Positions 44,845 to 53,225 of a stretch of 64,000 bases of DNA are shown here, piece after piece (position 1 is the stretch's first letter; each line of letters begins with the position of its first letter). The stretch comes from Spirochaetaceae bacterium. Lineage in GTDB: Bacteria; Spirochaetota; Spirochaetia; SZUA-6; DRHE01. A program made the position numbers and the translations under genes. Location: NCBI GenBank assembly GCA_020353535.1, contig CP070696.1, forward strand, positions 4,544,007-4,608,006. The letters run 5' to 3'. A model generated the notes under the pieces. It made no database searches. It saw only the letters and a list, made by a program, of their open reading frames with translations, and was not told the origin of the DNA.

Positions 44845-46608
44845 ATGGCGATCATTCGTAAAAAGAAAAAAGTAGACCCTTCGATGAGCTCCACCGAGGG
44901 AGGAAACGGCTCCGGGAGTTCGGGTGCCGACGCGCAGATGAACTCGAGTCCGCAAGCCGATGTAGATCCTCCCGTAACAGAACCTACCCCGACGGAAGAA
45001 ACTGCCTCGGCGCAAGACACCACTTCCGGGGAAGCACCTGCCGCGGCGCAGGACACAGCTCCTGTGGAAGAAAACGTCTCGAGGGAAGAGTCAACCGTAA
45101 AGACACCTGCGAAACGGAGCAAGAAGAAGAAACTCCGGGTCGAGCTGATTAAGGAAGGGGAGCAATCCGAGGAGGCCAATCTGCAGATGCGGGAACAGGA
45201 GGACAGCGTTCCTGCCGTTGAAGCGGAAGCCCGGGTGGAGGAGAAACCGGCTCCTGCACACCCCGCGCGGGGAAGCAGATCGGGCCACAGGCATGGGAAC
45301 AGAGATAAGAGAACCCATACGGAGAGCCGGGAGAAGCTCAATATCAATGACCTGACGGTCATGAATATGCCGGAGCTGCGGAAGATGGCGGCGGACATGG
45401 GGGTCAATCACGAAAACCTGATCTCCATGAAGAAGCAGGAGATCATCTTCAGCATTCTCAAAATGCACACGGAGCGCACCGGGCAGATCTATGCAGCGGG
45501 GGCTCTGGAGATCCTTCCCGACGGCTATGGATTCCTCCGTTCCCCCCACTACAGCTACCTGCCCGGTCCCGACGACATCTATATCTCCCCCTCCCAGATC
45601 CGATTGTTCAACCTGAAGACGGGGGATACGGTGTCCGGCCAGATCCGACCCCCCAAGGAAGGAGAGCGCTTTTTCGCCATGCTGCGGGTGGAGAGCGTGA
45701 ACTTCGATCCTCCCGAAGTTGCCCAAAGCCGTATTCCCTTCGAAAATCTCACCCCGCTGTATCCGGATGAGATCATCAACATGGAGACCGCGGGGGAGGA
45801 GATCTCCACTCGCTTGATCAACCTCTTCTGTCCCATAGGAAAGGGACAGCGGGCGCTGATCGTTTCGCCTCCGCGGGCGGGCAAGACCATCATCATGCAG
45901 AAGATCGCCAATGCGATCACCACCAATCACCCCGAGGTGTTCGTGATCGTGCTTCTCATCGACGAGCGCCCGGAAGAAGTGACGGACATGCAGCGCAATG
46001 TCGACGGGGAGGTCGTGTCTTCTACCTTTGACGAGCAGGCAACCCGGCACGTTCAGGTGGCGGAAATGGTCATTGAAAAGGCCAAGCGGTTGGTGGAGCA
46101 CAAGCGGGATGTGATCATTTTGCTGGACTCGATTACCAGGCTTGCCCGGGCTTACAACCAGACCGTGCCCACCTCCGGTAAAATTCTTTCCGGAGGGGTT
46201 GATTCCAACGCCCTGCACAAGCCCAAGCGCTTCTTTGGCGCTGCCAGGAATATAGAGCAGGGGGGCAGCTTGACGATCGTGGCCACCGCCCTTATCGAAA
46301 CGGGGAGCCGGATGGACGAGGTGATTTTCGAAGAGTTCAAGGGAACGGGGAACATGGAGATCAATCTTGATCGCCGACTTTCCGACCGTCGTCTGTTCCC
46401 CGCCATCAATATCAAGAGATCGGGAACGCGAAAAGAGGAACTGCTGCTGCCGGAAGATGTGCTGAACAAGCTGTGGGTGTTGCGTAAAGTTATTGGACCG
46501 ATGGACGATCTGGAGATTATCGAGCTGCTCATTGACAGGATGAAGAAATCCAAGAATAATGATGCCTTCCTGAAGTCGATGAACACCTCAGCGAACGGCG
46601 AGATGTGA
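44845..46608 (+). CDS. rho: Transcription termination factor Rho with long N-terminal insert
   Basis: A 587-residue hexameric RNA helicase. The first 10 residues and about 25-160 form a low-complexity stretch (S/G/E/A/T-rich, with a lysine cluster) of about 140 residues that is not in E. coli Rho. Then come the Rho N-terminal domain (about 168-210), the cold-shock-like RNA-binding domain (with GYGFLRS, about 230-290) and the ATPase: PPRAGKT (about 343-349), DERPEEV, and the Q- and R-loops near the end. The start ATG 44845 follows GGGAG. L31 follows after nine nt. Confidence 0.93.
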   Translation: MAIIRKKKKVDPSMSSTEGGNGSGSSGADAQMNSSPQADVDPPVTEPTPTEETASAQDTTSGEAPAAAQDTAPVEENVSREESTVKTPAKRSKKKKLRVELIKEGEQSEEANLQMREQEDSVPAVEAEARVEEKPAPAHPARGSRSGHRHGNRDKRTHTESREKLNINDLTVMNMPELRKMAADMGVNHENLISMKKQEIIFSILKMHTERTGQIYAAGALEILPDGYGFLRSPHYSYLPGPDDIYISPSQIRLFNLKTGDTVSGQIRPPKEGERFFAMLRVESVNFDPPEVAQSRIPFENLTPLYPDEIINMETAGEEISTRLINLFCPIGKGQRALIVSPPRAGKTIIMQKIANAITTNHPEVFVIVLLIDERPEEVTDMQRNVDGEVVSSTFDEQATRHVQVAEMVIEKAKRLVEHKRDVIILLDSITRLARAYNQTVPTSGKILSGGVDSNALHKPKRFFGAARNIEQGGSLTIVATALIETGSRMDEVIFEEFKGTGNMEINLDRRLSDRRLFPAINIKRSGTRKEELLLPEDVLNKLWVLRKVIGPMDDLEIIELLIDRMKKSKNNDAFLKSMNTSANGEM

Positions 46609-46617
46609 GGATAAGCT

Positions 46618-46821
46618 ATGAAGAAAGATATACATCCGAAATATGAACCGACCACAGTAACCTGTGCCTGCGGAAACGTGTTGGAAATCCGCTCGACGGT
46701 AAAAGACATCAAGGTCGAGATTTGCTCGAATTGTCATCCCTTTTTTACGGGCAAGCAGAAGCTGGTGGATACCGCCGGGCGGGTCGAGCGATTCAAAAAG
46801 AAATACAATATCAAAGATTAG
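46618..46821 (+). CDS. rpmE: Ribosomal protein L31, zinc-binding type
   Basis: A 67-residue protein of the 50S subunit. Four cysteines C16, C18, C36 and C39 (TCACGN and CSNCHP) form the zinc-binding site of the C+ type. Start ATG 46618, nine bases behind rho, with GAGGATAAGCT upstream. Its last 11 nt overlap the end of the convergent Mut7-C gene. Confidence 0.95.
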   Translation: MKKDIHPKYEPTTVTCACGNVLEIRSTVKDIKVEICSNCHPFFTGKQKLVDTAGRVERFKKKYNIKD

Positions 46822-47545
46822 CGTCCAGCATCCTTCTCATTTTCTCCCAGTGTGATCCCCGCCAGTAGACTCGGCCGCAATCGGGGCAACTCTTGTAATG
46901 ATCGTATGTGCGGGCCACGTATTCGGGAACTGAATCGGCGACCGACACACCATCGGCATCCTTTAGAATGCTGTTGCAGCGAAGGCAGCGGCTGAAGGGC
47001 CGGATCTTCTCGCGCAGGTCGAATCGTTGCAGCACTTCGAGGAGTTGATCCATCGCTTTATCGGAGCGCAGGCAATAGCCGTGAGTGATGATGGAGCGCT
47101 TCAATAGCTCCCGATCTCGGCTCAAGACGATTCTTCTTTCGGTTCGGGATATGCGGGACAAGCAGGAATCGTCGTAGGAGTTGGAGTAAAGGCAGTCAAA
47201 ACCGAGCATGCGGAGGAGTTTGGCCAATCTGCCGAGGTGGACATCCAGGACGAAGCGGGTGCTGCGCAGTGCTTCTGGGCGTACCCTGGTAATGGAGCCG
47301 ATCTCTATTGACTCGAACACCGGATATACGGTAATTCGATCCCCATGCTGCACTTGGTGTGCGAAGGACACCGACCGGCCATTCACCAGAATCAGGTCCA
47401 CCTCTGTGTGCGGTACGCCGAGGGATTCGATCAGGGCTTTGACAGTATCCCCCTCGTGAAAACGAGCAGGAAACTCCTTTTTTCTTCTGCCGCTGGGAAG
47501 AAAATCATTGAGCTCTTCGTAGAAGCGTAGGGTGGCGCTGGCCAT
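46811..47545 (-). CDS. Mut7-C RNase-domain protein with N-terminal ubiquitin-like fold
   Basis: A 244-residue protein. The N-terminal 85 residues form a small ubiquitin/MoaD-like domain (Mut7-C ubiquitin, including [27 protein letters not shown]). The C-terminal Mut7-C domain (about 92-244, DUF82) has the acidic [17 protein letters not shown] start and a zinc ribbon CLRCNS (about 187-192) and CPDCGR (about 218-223). Mut7-C domains belong to the PIN-type nuclease superfamily. Enzymatic activity is predicted, not shown for most. It reads convergently with L31, overlapping it by 11 nt. Confidence 0.85.
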   Translation of the reverse strand: MASATLRFYEELNDFLPSGRRKKEFPARFHEGDTVKALIESLGVPHTEVDLILVNGRSVSFAHQVQHGDRITVYPVFESIEIGSITRVRPEALRSTRFVLDVHLGRLAKLLRMLGFDCLYSNSYDDSCLSRISRTERRIVLSRDRELLKRSIITHGYCLRSDKAMDQLLEVLQRFDLREKIRPFSRCLRCNSILKDADGVSVADSVPEYVARTYDHYKSCPDCGRVYWRGSHWEKMRRMLDANL

Positions 47546-47588
47546 TTGCTATTTCCATGATACTCGATTTTACGCTACTCTGTCCCCG

Positions 47589-47714
47589 ATGCAACCTGGA
47601 CTTTCGATACTCCTGCAGGATGTTTGCTATGACCTGCAGGGTATTCCGATCTTACACGGTATCAATTGGAGGTTTGTGGCGGGAGTCGCTGATGAGGAAT
47701 TAGGCGTCCTGTAG
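47589..47714 (+). pseudogene. Remnant of an ABC-transporter ATPase N-terminus
   Basis: The frame from ATG 47589 reads MQPGLSILLQDVCYDLQGI and then PILHGINWRF (to about 47673), which looks like the start of an ABC ATPase (beta-strand, Y-loop, then I-L-x-x-I-N-W before the Walker A). Instead of the expected Walker A, the frame continues with 14 unrelated residues and stops at 47714, inside the next gene's 3' end. The rest of the ATPase is missing. A short real gene is less likely, because the sequence matches the family up to the break. Confidence 0.55.
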
Positions 47715-48125
47715 TTTTTCGATCATCTGGCGGATTCTACTCGATAGGGACATGAGCAGTCGTTTTGTCCATTGAGGGCTGGCCGCGAAAATCTCCTGGA
47801 AGTTCTCTTTTGAGAAAACCAAGGCCTCCACCGGACCCTTGGTGATCACAGTTGCCGACCGCACGGATTTATCGAAGAAGCTCATCTCTCCGATCAGCTC
47901 CCCCTTGCCCAGGGTGGTCATGACTTTGTACTTGTCCCCCATTTTACGGGTGATGTACACTTCCCCGGAAAGGATCCAGAAGATCTCCTGCTGCACATCC
48001 CCTTCTTTGATAATGACTGTCTTGTTCGCGTATTTTTTGCCGAACTTGGCGATGACCTCGTCGTTGATCGCCTCTTCAGCCTGGAAGGCGATTTTCATGA
48101 TTTCTGCATAGTTCTGATCAGACAT
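47700..48125 (-). CDS. Stand-alone cyclic-nucleotide-binding domain protein (first of two)
   Basis: A 141-residue protein made almost wholly of a cNMP-binding beta-roll (about 20-135), with the phosphate-binding-cassette-like segment GELIGEMSFFDKSVRSATVI (about 75-94) in which G-E and the R-S-A motif are visible. No DNA-binding domain follows. It could sense cAMP/cGMP or be a domain-only adaptor. Its C-terminus overlaps the ABC-ATPase remnant. The second such gene lies 18 nt upstream on the same strand, so the two are likely cotranscribed. Confidence 0.85.
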   Translation of the reverse strand: MSDQNYAEIMKIAFQAEEAINDEVIAKFGKKYANKTVIIKEGDVQQEIFWILSGEVYITRKMGDKYKVMTTLGKGELIGEMSFFDKSVRSATVITKGPVEALVFSKENFQEIFAASPQWTKRLLMSLSSRIRQMIEKLQDA

Positions 48126-48143
48126 GCTGCTAATCCCGCTCGT

Positions 48144-48533
48144 TCAGCTCATTTGGATTCGGTCACCAAACTCGGCATTCATGATTCGAAGCGTACGCGT
48201 CAGGCCGGTAATCGTCTCGAGAGCCAGCTCCCAGGATACGCTGGAGGCCACATCGAATCCCTCTTTATCCCATCGATACACGATAGAATTCTCCATGCAG
48301 TAGGCTGTAGTGAGGCGGGAGCAATCCAATAGGGCTTCCACCACCCCGAACACCGAATCGGGGTGCTGGTACACCGGAAGCATCGATCCGTCGGATGTAG
48401 GGATACCGATTCGAATGAGACCGGCTATTACATAGTAGATGGGATGATCAGTCAGGGAATCCCCAATGGAGTACAGTACCGTTCCCGGTTCGATTCTGAC
48501 CTTTTCCCCGTACTGCAGATCCGTTTCGATCAT
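48144..48533 (-). CDS. Stand-alone cyclic-nucleotide-binding-like protein (second of two)
   Basis: A 129-residue protein of the cNMP-binding superfamily (YGEKVRIEPGTVLYSIGDSLTDHPIYYVIAGLIRIGIP is the early beta-roll). The phosphate-binding cassette reads DSVFGVVEALLDCSRLTTAY; the usual arginine is followed by L-T-T, but the preceding G-E of the cassette reads V-E, so nucleotide binding is uncertain. No output domain. It precedes the first cNMP gene by 18 nt. ATG 48531-48533 is the first codon of the frame. The two proteins may pair with a cyclase elsewhere in the genome. Confidence 0.75.
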   Translation of the reverse strand: MIETDLQYGEKVRIEPGTVLYSIGDSLTDHPIYYVIAGLIRIGIPTSDGSMLPVYQHPDSVFGVVEALLDCSRLTTAYCMENSIVYRWDKEGFDVASSVSWELALETITGLTRTLRIMNAEFGDRIQMS

Positions 48534-48550
48534 GAGAGTATCCTATTTTC

Positions 48551-48579
48551 TTGCACTCTTTCTGTTTTTCCCATAGAAT
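48551..48579 (+). promoter_or_regulatory. Promoter of galK
   Basis: TTGCAC (48551-48556), a 17-bp spacer and TAGAAT (48574-48579), about 40 nt before ATG 48618. Confidence 0.6.
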
Positions 48580-48617
48580 ATAGCACCGTTTTTAATTTCA
48601 TTCCAGCGGAGTCATCC

Positions 48618-49769
48618 ATGGACGATCTGATTCGCAGCCATAAGGAAGAGTATGGCCAGGATCCAGACATCATTGCGCAGGCACCAGGTCGAGTCAATCT
48701 AATAGGCGAACATACCGACTACAACGAGGGTTTCGTCCTTCCGATGGCCATCGACTACTACGTCCGTGTGGCGGTATCCCGAAGAAAGGATCAGCACCTG
48801 CGCTTTTATTCCGTAGATTTCAATGACCGCAAGCGCACCAGCCTAAGCAATCTGCGTTTCAAGAAAGAAGACCGATGGGCCAACTACCTCAAAGGTGTGA
48901 TCAGCATCCTTCAGACTCGGGGCTATATCAGCGGAGGTTTGAGTTTTTCGGTGGCTGGCAATATTCCTGTCGGAGTGGGGCTTTCCTCTTCCGCTGCCTT
49001 GGAGGTGGCAACCGCTTATGCGGTACAGACACTTCTCGGGATCGATATCTCTGGTCCCGAATTGGCTCGCATTGCCCAGGAGGCGGAGAACAGTTTTGTG
49101 GGTGTGCAGTGCGGGATCATGGATCAGTTCGTTTCCCGTATGGCCAAAGAGGGTTCAGCCATGTTCATAGACACTCGCAGCATGGAATATCGGCATATCC
49201 CCATATCCTTGGGCAATATCAAGATTCTGATAACCAACTCCAACGTACCACGAAGCTTGGTGGAATCGGAATATAATCAACGCCGCGCGGAGTGTGAACG
49301 CTGCGTCAGCCTGTTGAGTTCCCGAAAGCCCGGACGTGCTTTGCGGGATTACTCCCCGGAGGATCTGCGCGACAGTATGGGTTTGATCCCCGAGACCACG
49401 CGCAAACGTTGCCTTCACGTTGTGGAGGAGAACGAACGGGTCCGGGATGCGGAGTCTATTCTGCGCAGAAACGATATAGTGAGTTTCGGAAAGCTGATGA
49501 ACCGCTCTCACGAGAGCCTGCGGGATCAATATGAAGTCTCATGTCCCGAGCTGGATTGGCTGGTGAAAAGGGCCTGGGAGACCGACGGTGTCTACGGATC
49601 CCGAATGACCGGGGCTGGATTTGGCGGCTGTACGGTGACCTTGATCGAAGAAAAGGCAATCCCGAAATACGAAATCCGCCTGGAAGCCTACGAACGGATA
49701 TTCAGTTTCAAACCAGAGATCTTTCTCTGTCATCCCGCCGACGGGGCTCAGATTATCTTCACAAACTGA
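48618..49769 (+). CDS. galK: Galactokinase
   Basis: Phosphorylates galactose in the Leloir pathway; GHMP kinase family, 383 residues. The sugar-binding signature GRVNLIGEHTDYNEGFVLPMAI (about 24-45), the phosphate-binding PVGVGLSSSAALE (about 117-129) and MTGAGFGGC near the C-terminus are present. ATG 48618 with CGGAG seven nt upstream is the start; a longer open frame upstream has no family sequence. No galT, galE or galactose transporter is near. Confidence 0.92.
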   Translation: MDDLIRSHKEEYGQDPDIIAQAPGRVNLIGEHTDYNEGFVLPMAIDYYVRVAVSRRKDQHLRFYSVDFNDRKRTSLSNLRFKKEDRWANYLKGVISILQTRGYISGGLSFSVAGNIPVGVGLSSSAALEVATAYAVQTLLGIDISGPELARIAQEAENSFVGVQCGIMDQFVSRMAKEGSAMFIDTRSMEYRHIPISLGNIKILITNSNVPRSLVESEYNQRRAECERCVSLLSSRKPGRALRDYSPEDLRDSMGLIPETTRKRCLHVVEENERVRDAESILRRNDIVSFGKLMNRSHESLRDQYEVSCPELDWLVKRAWETDGVYGSRMTGAGFGGCTVTLIEEKAIPKYEIRLEAYERIFSFKPEIFLCHPADGAQIIFTN

Positions 49770-49784
49770 TAGAGGCTACCGAAA

Positions 49785-50534
49785 TTGACCATACTCCTTT
49801 CCAACGACGACGGCATCGATAGTCCGGGACTGCGTTTGCTACAGAAGGCATTGGAGATCGATCATGAGGTCTGGGTCGTTGCCCCGGATTCCAATCGCAG
49901 CGGTTTTTCTCATTCTATAACGCTTGGCAACCCAACAAAGTTCAAGCAGCTGGGACAGAGGGAATACGCATCCGGCGGAACCCCAGCCGACTGCGTGCTT
50001 CACGCCTGTCTGGGGCTGGTGCCCGTGGGGATCGACATGGTGGTGGCGGGCATAAACCTCGGTCCCAACCTGGGCACGGATATCGTGTATTCCGGGACTG
50101 CGGCGGCTGCCCGCCAGGGGGCATTCATGAGAAAACCAGCGGTGGCCTGTTCTCTCAGTACCTATAATCCGCCGTATCATCTGGAGTTTGCCGTGGAATT
50201 CATGGTCAAAAACCTCATGAGAATTCGGGATCTGTGGTCTGAAGATCACTTTCTCAATATAAACTTTCCAAACCAAGAGAAGCCGGCCGAACCGGTCATT
50301 ACCATTCCCACCCGCAGAATTTATGAAGATGAGTTGGTTCGATTCACCTCCCCCCAGGGTGATCTGTACAGTTTTATCGGGGGTCAGATTCCGGGCGGCA
50401 TGATGGAGGAAGGTTCGGATTTCGGAGCGGTGGAGGCCGGATTTACCTCGCTGTCTCCCGTTTTGATCCACCCGACAAACCACGAGGTGGAGGAGCGCTA
50501 TCGGGAAGCCTCATTTTTCTGGAAATCCGGGTAA
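49785..50534 (+). CDS. surE: 5'/3'-nucleotidase SurE
   Basis: A 249-residue metal-dependent phosphatase acting on nucleoside monophosphates. The start is TTG 49785, 15 nt behind galK. Metal ligands D8 and D9 (SNDDG) and the conserved N in VVAGINLGPNLG (about 85-96), with TDIVYSGTAAAAR, are in place. Likely cotranscribed with galK. Confidence 0.92.
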   Translation: MTILLSNDDGIDSPGLRLLQKALEIDHEVWVVAPDSNRSGFSHSITLGNPTKFKQLGQREYASGGTPADCVLHACLGLVPVGIDMVVAGINLGPNLGTDIVYSGTAAAARQGAFMRKPAVACSLSTYNPPYHLEFAVEFMVKNLMRIRDLWSEDHFLNINFPNQEKPAEPVITIPTRRIYEDELVRFTSPQGDLYSFIGGQIPGGMMEEGSDFGAVEAGFTSLSPVLIHPTNHEVEERYREASFFWKSG

Positions 50535-50597
50535 TAGTGGAGCACGATCAGGTCGATAATAGGACTGTAGTGCATAGGATTGCATGGAGCCCGAGAG

Positions 50598-50768
50598 ATG
50601 AATGTCGAGAGTGTTTCATCCAATCAACCATCCCCTGAGACCCGCGTTCAGCCTGGTGGGCAGGAGGTTATTGATCTGCAGCAGATCAAGAGCATCCTCT
50701 ACCTCGGTGTCAAAGGAAAAATAAACGTTCCAACGGGTGAAACCCATCGTATAGATACCTTTGCCTGA
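50598..50768 (+). CDS. Small hypothetical protein
   Basis: A 56-residue frame from ATG 50598 (an in-frame ATG at 50580 is an alternative) with a hydrophilic first half and the more ordered C-terminal half EVIDLQQIKSILYLGVKGKINVP. No match is recognised. It lies between surE and the next gene, with only a weak ribosome-binding site (GAGAG). It may be a real short gene or spurious. Confidence 0.3.
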   Translation: MNVESVSSNQPSPETRVQPGGQEVIDLQQIKSILYLGVKGKINVPTGETHRIDTFA

Positions 50769-50786
50769 TTTGTGTATAGTATCTTG

Positions 50787-52829
50787 ATGGTGAGAAACCT
50801 CGTCCTCATTTTCCTGCTGGCATGCGCAATGACGTTCGGTCAGGAAATCGACATGGAGGCCGCGCAGGCGTTTGAGGATTTCCGTTGGGGCTTGCGGGCG
50901 TTTCACTCAGGTAATTTCGAAGACTCGATTCTCTCCCTTGAAAAATCTCTCAGCAGAAAACCTCAGGACCTGAGAACCCGCTATTGGCTGGGTTCCGCCT
51001 TGTATCGGGCCGGGTTCGAGGATGCCGCCCTCGCCGAGTGGCGCTATGTTTTGAAAGGTAATCCCGGCAACACCGTCGTGGACAATACCATCGATGTGTT
51101 GACCTACAGGCGGGGGTTGGGGGAACAGCTGGAAGAGCGCACCCAACTGGTGGTTGCCAGCGTAATCGACGGACAGGACAGCAATGCCTACCCGCTACGA
51201 CGACCTTCCTCGGTTTGCATCCGTGAGGATGGGTCGGTGTACCTGGTCGCCTTCGCCTCCAACGAGGTGCTGCTTCTCGATGTCAACAACGCAGTGCAGA
51301 AAGTGTTTCAGGGCGGAATACAGGGTTTCGACCGTCCGTACGACTGTCTGGAAGTAGAGGACCCTGAGGACGGGGAGCGATTCCTGTTTGTTACCGAGTA
51401 CGGGAGAAATCAGGTTCTCAAGATGAATCTCCGGGGTGACAGAGTGCACGCAATCGGCGCCAGGGGCAGCGCCCCGGGTGAGTTCCTCGGGCCACAGTAC
51501 CTGGCCGCGGACGGTGATGGGTATCTGTACGTGTGCGACTGGGGAAACGGGAGGGTCAACAAATACGATTTTGATGGGAATTTCGTGCTCTCTATCGGGC
51601 GGTCTTCCAATTTGAAGCTGAGTGGGCCGACAGGTATTACCTACCAGGAGGGACAGCTGTTTGTAGCCGATAGAGACAGAAAGAGGATCATCGTCTACGA
51701 CGACAGCGGTAACTCTCTGTACGGCTTTGGCGAGGGTATTCTCACCGGACCGGAGGGGATCGCCTTCTACGATCGAGATCACCTGCTGGTAGTGGATGGA
51801 TTTAAGTTGCTCGAATATAACCTTCGCCAGGAGACCTGGGTGACCTTGAGTGATCTGAGTTCCTTCGCGGGCCGGTTGACCCACCTGTCCATCAGCCCAA
51901 ACGGTGAGGTCTACGTCGTAGATTTCGGCGAAAACAAGGTGTACATCCTCTCCGAAATGGCGGCTCTCTACACCAGCCTGAATGTACAAATAGAGCGTAT
52001 CAATTCGCTGAGCTTTCCCGATATTACGGTAGAAGTCACGGTGGAGGATCGGAGGGGGCGCCCGATCGTGGGCTTGCAGGAGGAGAACTTCATCTTCAGT
52101 GAGTTTTTCGCCGAAATTCCCGCAGCCCGGCTACTTCTCGCTCCCGGAGATCCGACCCCACTGGAACTATCCCTGGTTGTAGAAAAATCTCCGGGAATGA
52201 GGGAGTATATACCGGACCTTGCGGCGGCTGTGGAGAGTCTGTACGAACAGCTGGGCGGGTCGACTCGAACGGGTAGTTGGAGTGTGCTCAGTGCCGGGGA
52301 GCAGGTGGTGGTGGAGCGTGAGCTCGGTGCCAGCCGTCTGGAGTCGGTTCAAGCGGCCCGAAGCGGGCCCTGGAGCACACGCTGGCGTTTGGACAGGGGG
52401 CTGCGTCTGGCCACTTCTCAGCTGATTTCCAGTAAGATGCGAATGAGCCGCAAGGCGGTGGTGCTACTTACCACTGGTACCTTGCACCGGGAATCCTTTT
52501 CGGATTTCAGTCTGGCCGAGGTGACCGACTACCTTCAAAACAACGGTATTCCGCTCTATGTTGTGTATTTCGGTCCGCAGCCGGATCGGGAATTGGAGTA
52601 TATCTGTTCCCAGACCGGCGGATCGGTGGTATCCTATTTTGCACCCCGGAGTGCTGCAGCACTGATAGACGATATTCGCCGGCGCCTGGGATCGCGCTAT
52701 CTGCTGGAACTCAGGTCCCGTACGGATTCCGGATTCGGAAAAAACTATATCGATTTTCAAACAGAAGTTGCTTTTCACAGGAAAAGCGGCCGGACCCAGA
52801 GCGGTTACTTTGCCCCCCTCTCCGAATAG
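50787..52829 (+). CDS. Secreted TPR / NHL-propeller / VWA-like protein
   Basis: A 680-residue exported protein. The start ATG 50787 gives a signal peptide (to about residue 20, FGQ). It has TPR-like helices (about 30-105), then a beta-propeller of NHL-type blades (about 125-410, for example GPQYLAADGDGYLYVCDWGNGRVNKYDFDG), then a beta-domain and a von Willebrand A-like fold (about 450-680) in which the DxSxS metal site is replaced (VVEKSPGM). Such mixed proteins are known from spirochaetes and related groups, with unknown function; a scaffold or adhesion role in the periplasm is possible. It has a weak TATAGT at 50775-50780 just before the ATG. Confidence 0.75.
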   Translation: MVRNLVLIFLLACAMTFGQEIDMEAAQAFEDFRWGLRAFHSGNFEDSILSLEKSLSRKPQDLRTRYWLGSALYRAGFEDAALAEWRYVLKGNPGNTVVDNTIDVLTYRRGLGEQLEERTQLVVASVIDGQDSNAYPLRRPSSVCIREDGSVYLVAFASNEVLLLDVNNAVQKVFQGGIQGFDRPYDCLEVEDPEDGERFLFVTEYGRNQVLKMNLRGDRVHAIGARGSAPGEFLGPQYLAADGDGYLYVCDWGNGRVNKYDFDGNFVLSIGRSSNLKLSGPTGITYQEGQLFVADRDRKRIIVYDDSGNSLYGFGEGILTGPEGIAFYDRDHLLVVDGFKLLEYNLRQETWVTLSDLSSFAGRLTHLSISPNGEVYVVDFGENKVYILSEMAALYTSLNVQIERINSLSFPDITVEVTVEDRRGRPIVGLQEENFIFSEFFAEIPAARLLLAPGDPTPLELSLVVEKSPGMREYIPDLAAAVESLYEQLGGSTRTGSWSVLSAGEQVVVERELGASRLESVQAARSGPWSTRWRLDRGLRLATSQLISSKMRMSRKAVVLLTTGTLHRESFSDFSLAEVTDYLQNNGIPLYVVYFGPQPDRELEYICSQTGGSVVSYFAPRSAAALIDDIRRRLGSRYLLELRSRTDSGFGKNYIDFQTEVAFHRKSGRTQSGYFAPLSE

Positions 52830-52847
52830 TCGGTCCTAATAGCCATC

Positions 52848-53225
52848 ATGTCGCTGGACAGCAGACAAAAACGAAAGGCTCGGTGGGAAGCTATCTGCCA
52901 TCGCTGTGGATTGTGCTGCTACGAACGCCGCGTCGGCTTTCGAGGCCTGGCCATCAATACGCATGCACCCTGCCGCTACCTCAACACCCAGACACACCTT
53001 TGTACGGTATACGACCGCCGCTTTCAGGTCTGTGCGGAGTGCAGAAAGGTATCCCTGTTTACCGCATTATTCGATCCATCCCTGCCGGATTCCTGCGGCT
53101 ACGTGCAGACGGTTAGAAAATGGCGAAAACCCTCCAAGTGCCCATCTCCCGGGCAAAGTAGTAGTCCTGAAAACGAGTCCAGAAGGGAATCGTATCGGAC
53201 AGATCGAGGCGCGTCTTCACGGTAA
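52848..53225 (+). CDS. YkgJ-type cysteine-cluster protein
   Basis: A 125-residue member of the YkgJ (UPF0153/CxxCxxCC) family, which binds zinc or an iron-sulfur cluster through a cysteine-rich core. Cysteines C17, C20, C23, C24, C42, C52, C62, C65 and C83 are present; the core ends near residue 92. The last about 35 residues (KCPSPGQSSSPENE...) are unlike the family and are encoded antisense to the end of the next gene. ATG 52848 lies 18 nt behind the preceding gene. Confidence 0.8.
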   Translation: MSLDSRQKRKARWEAICHRCGLCCYERRVGFRGLAINTHAPCRYLNTQTHLCTVYDRRFQVCAECRKVSLFTALFDPSLPDSCGYVQTVRKWRKPSKCPSPGQSSSPENESRRESYRTDRGASSR

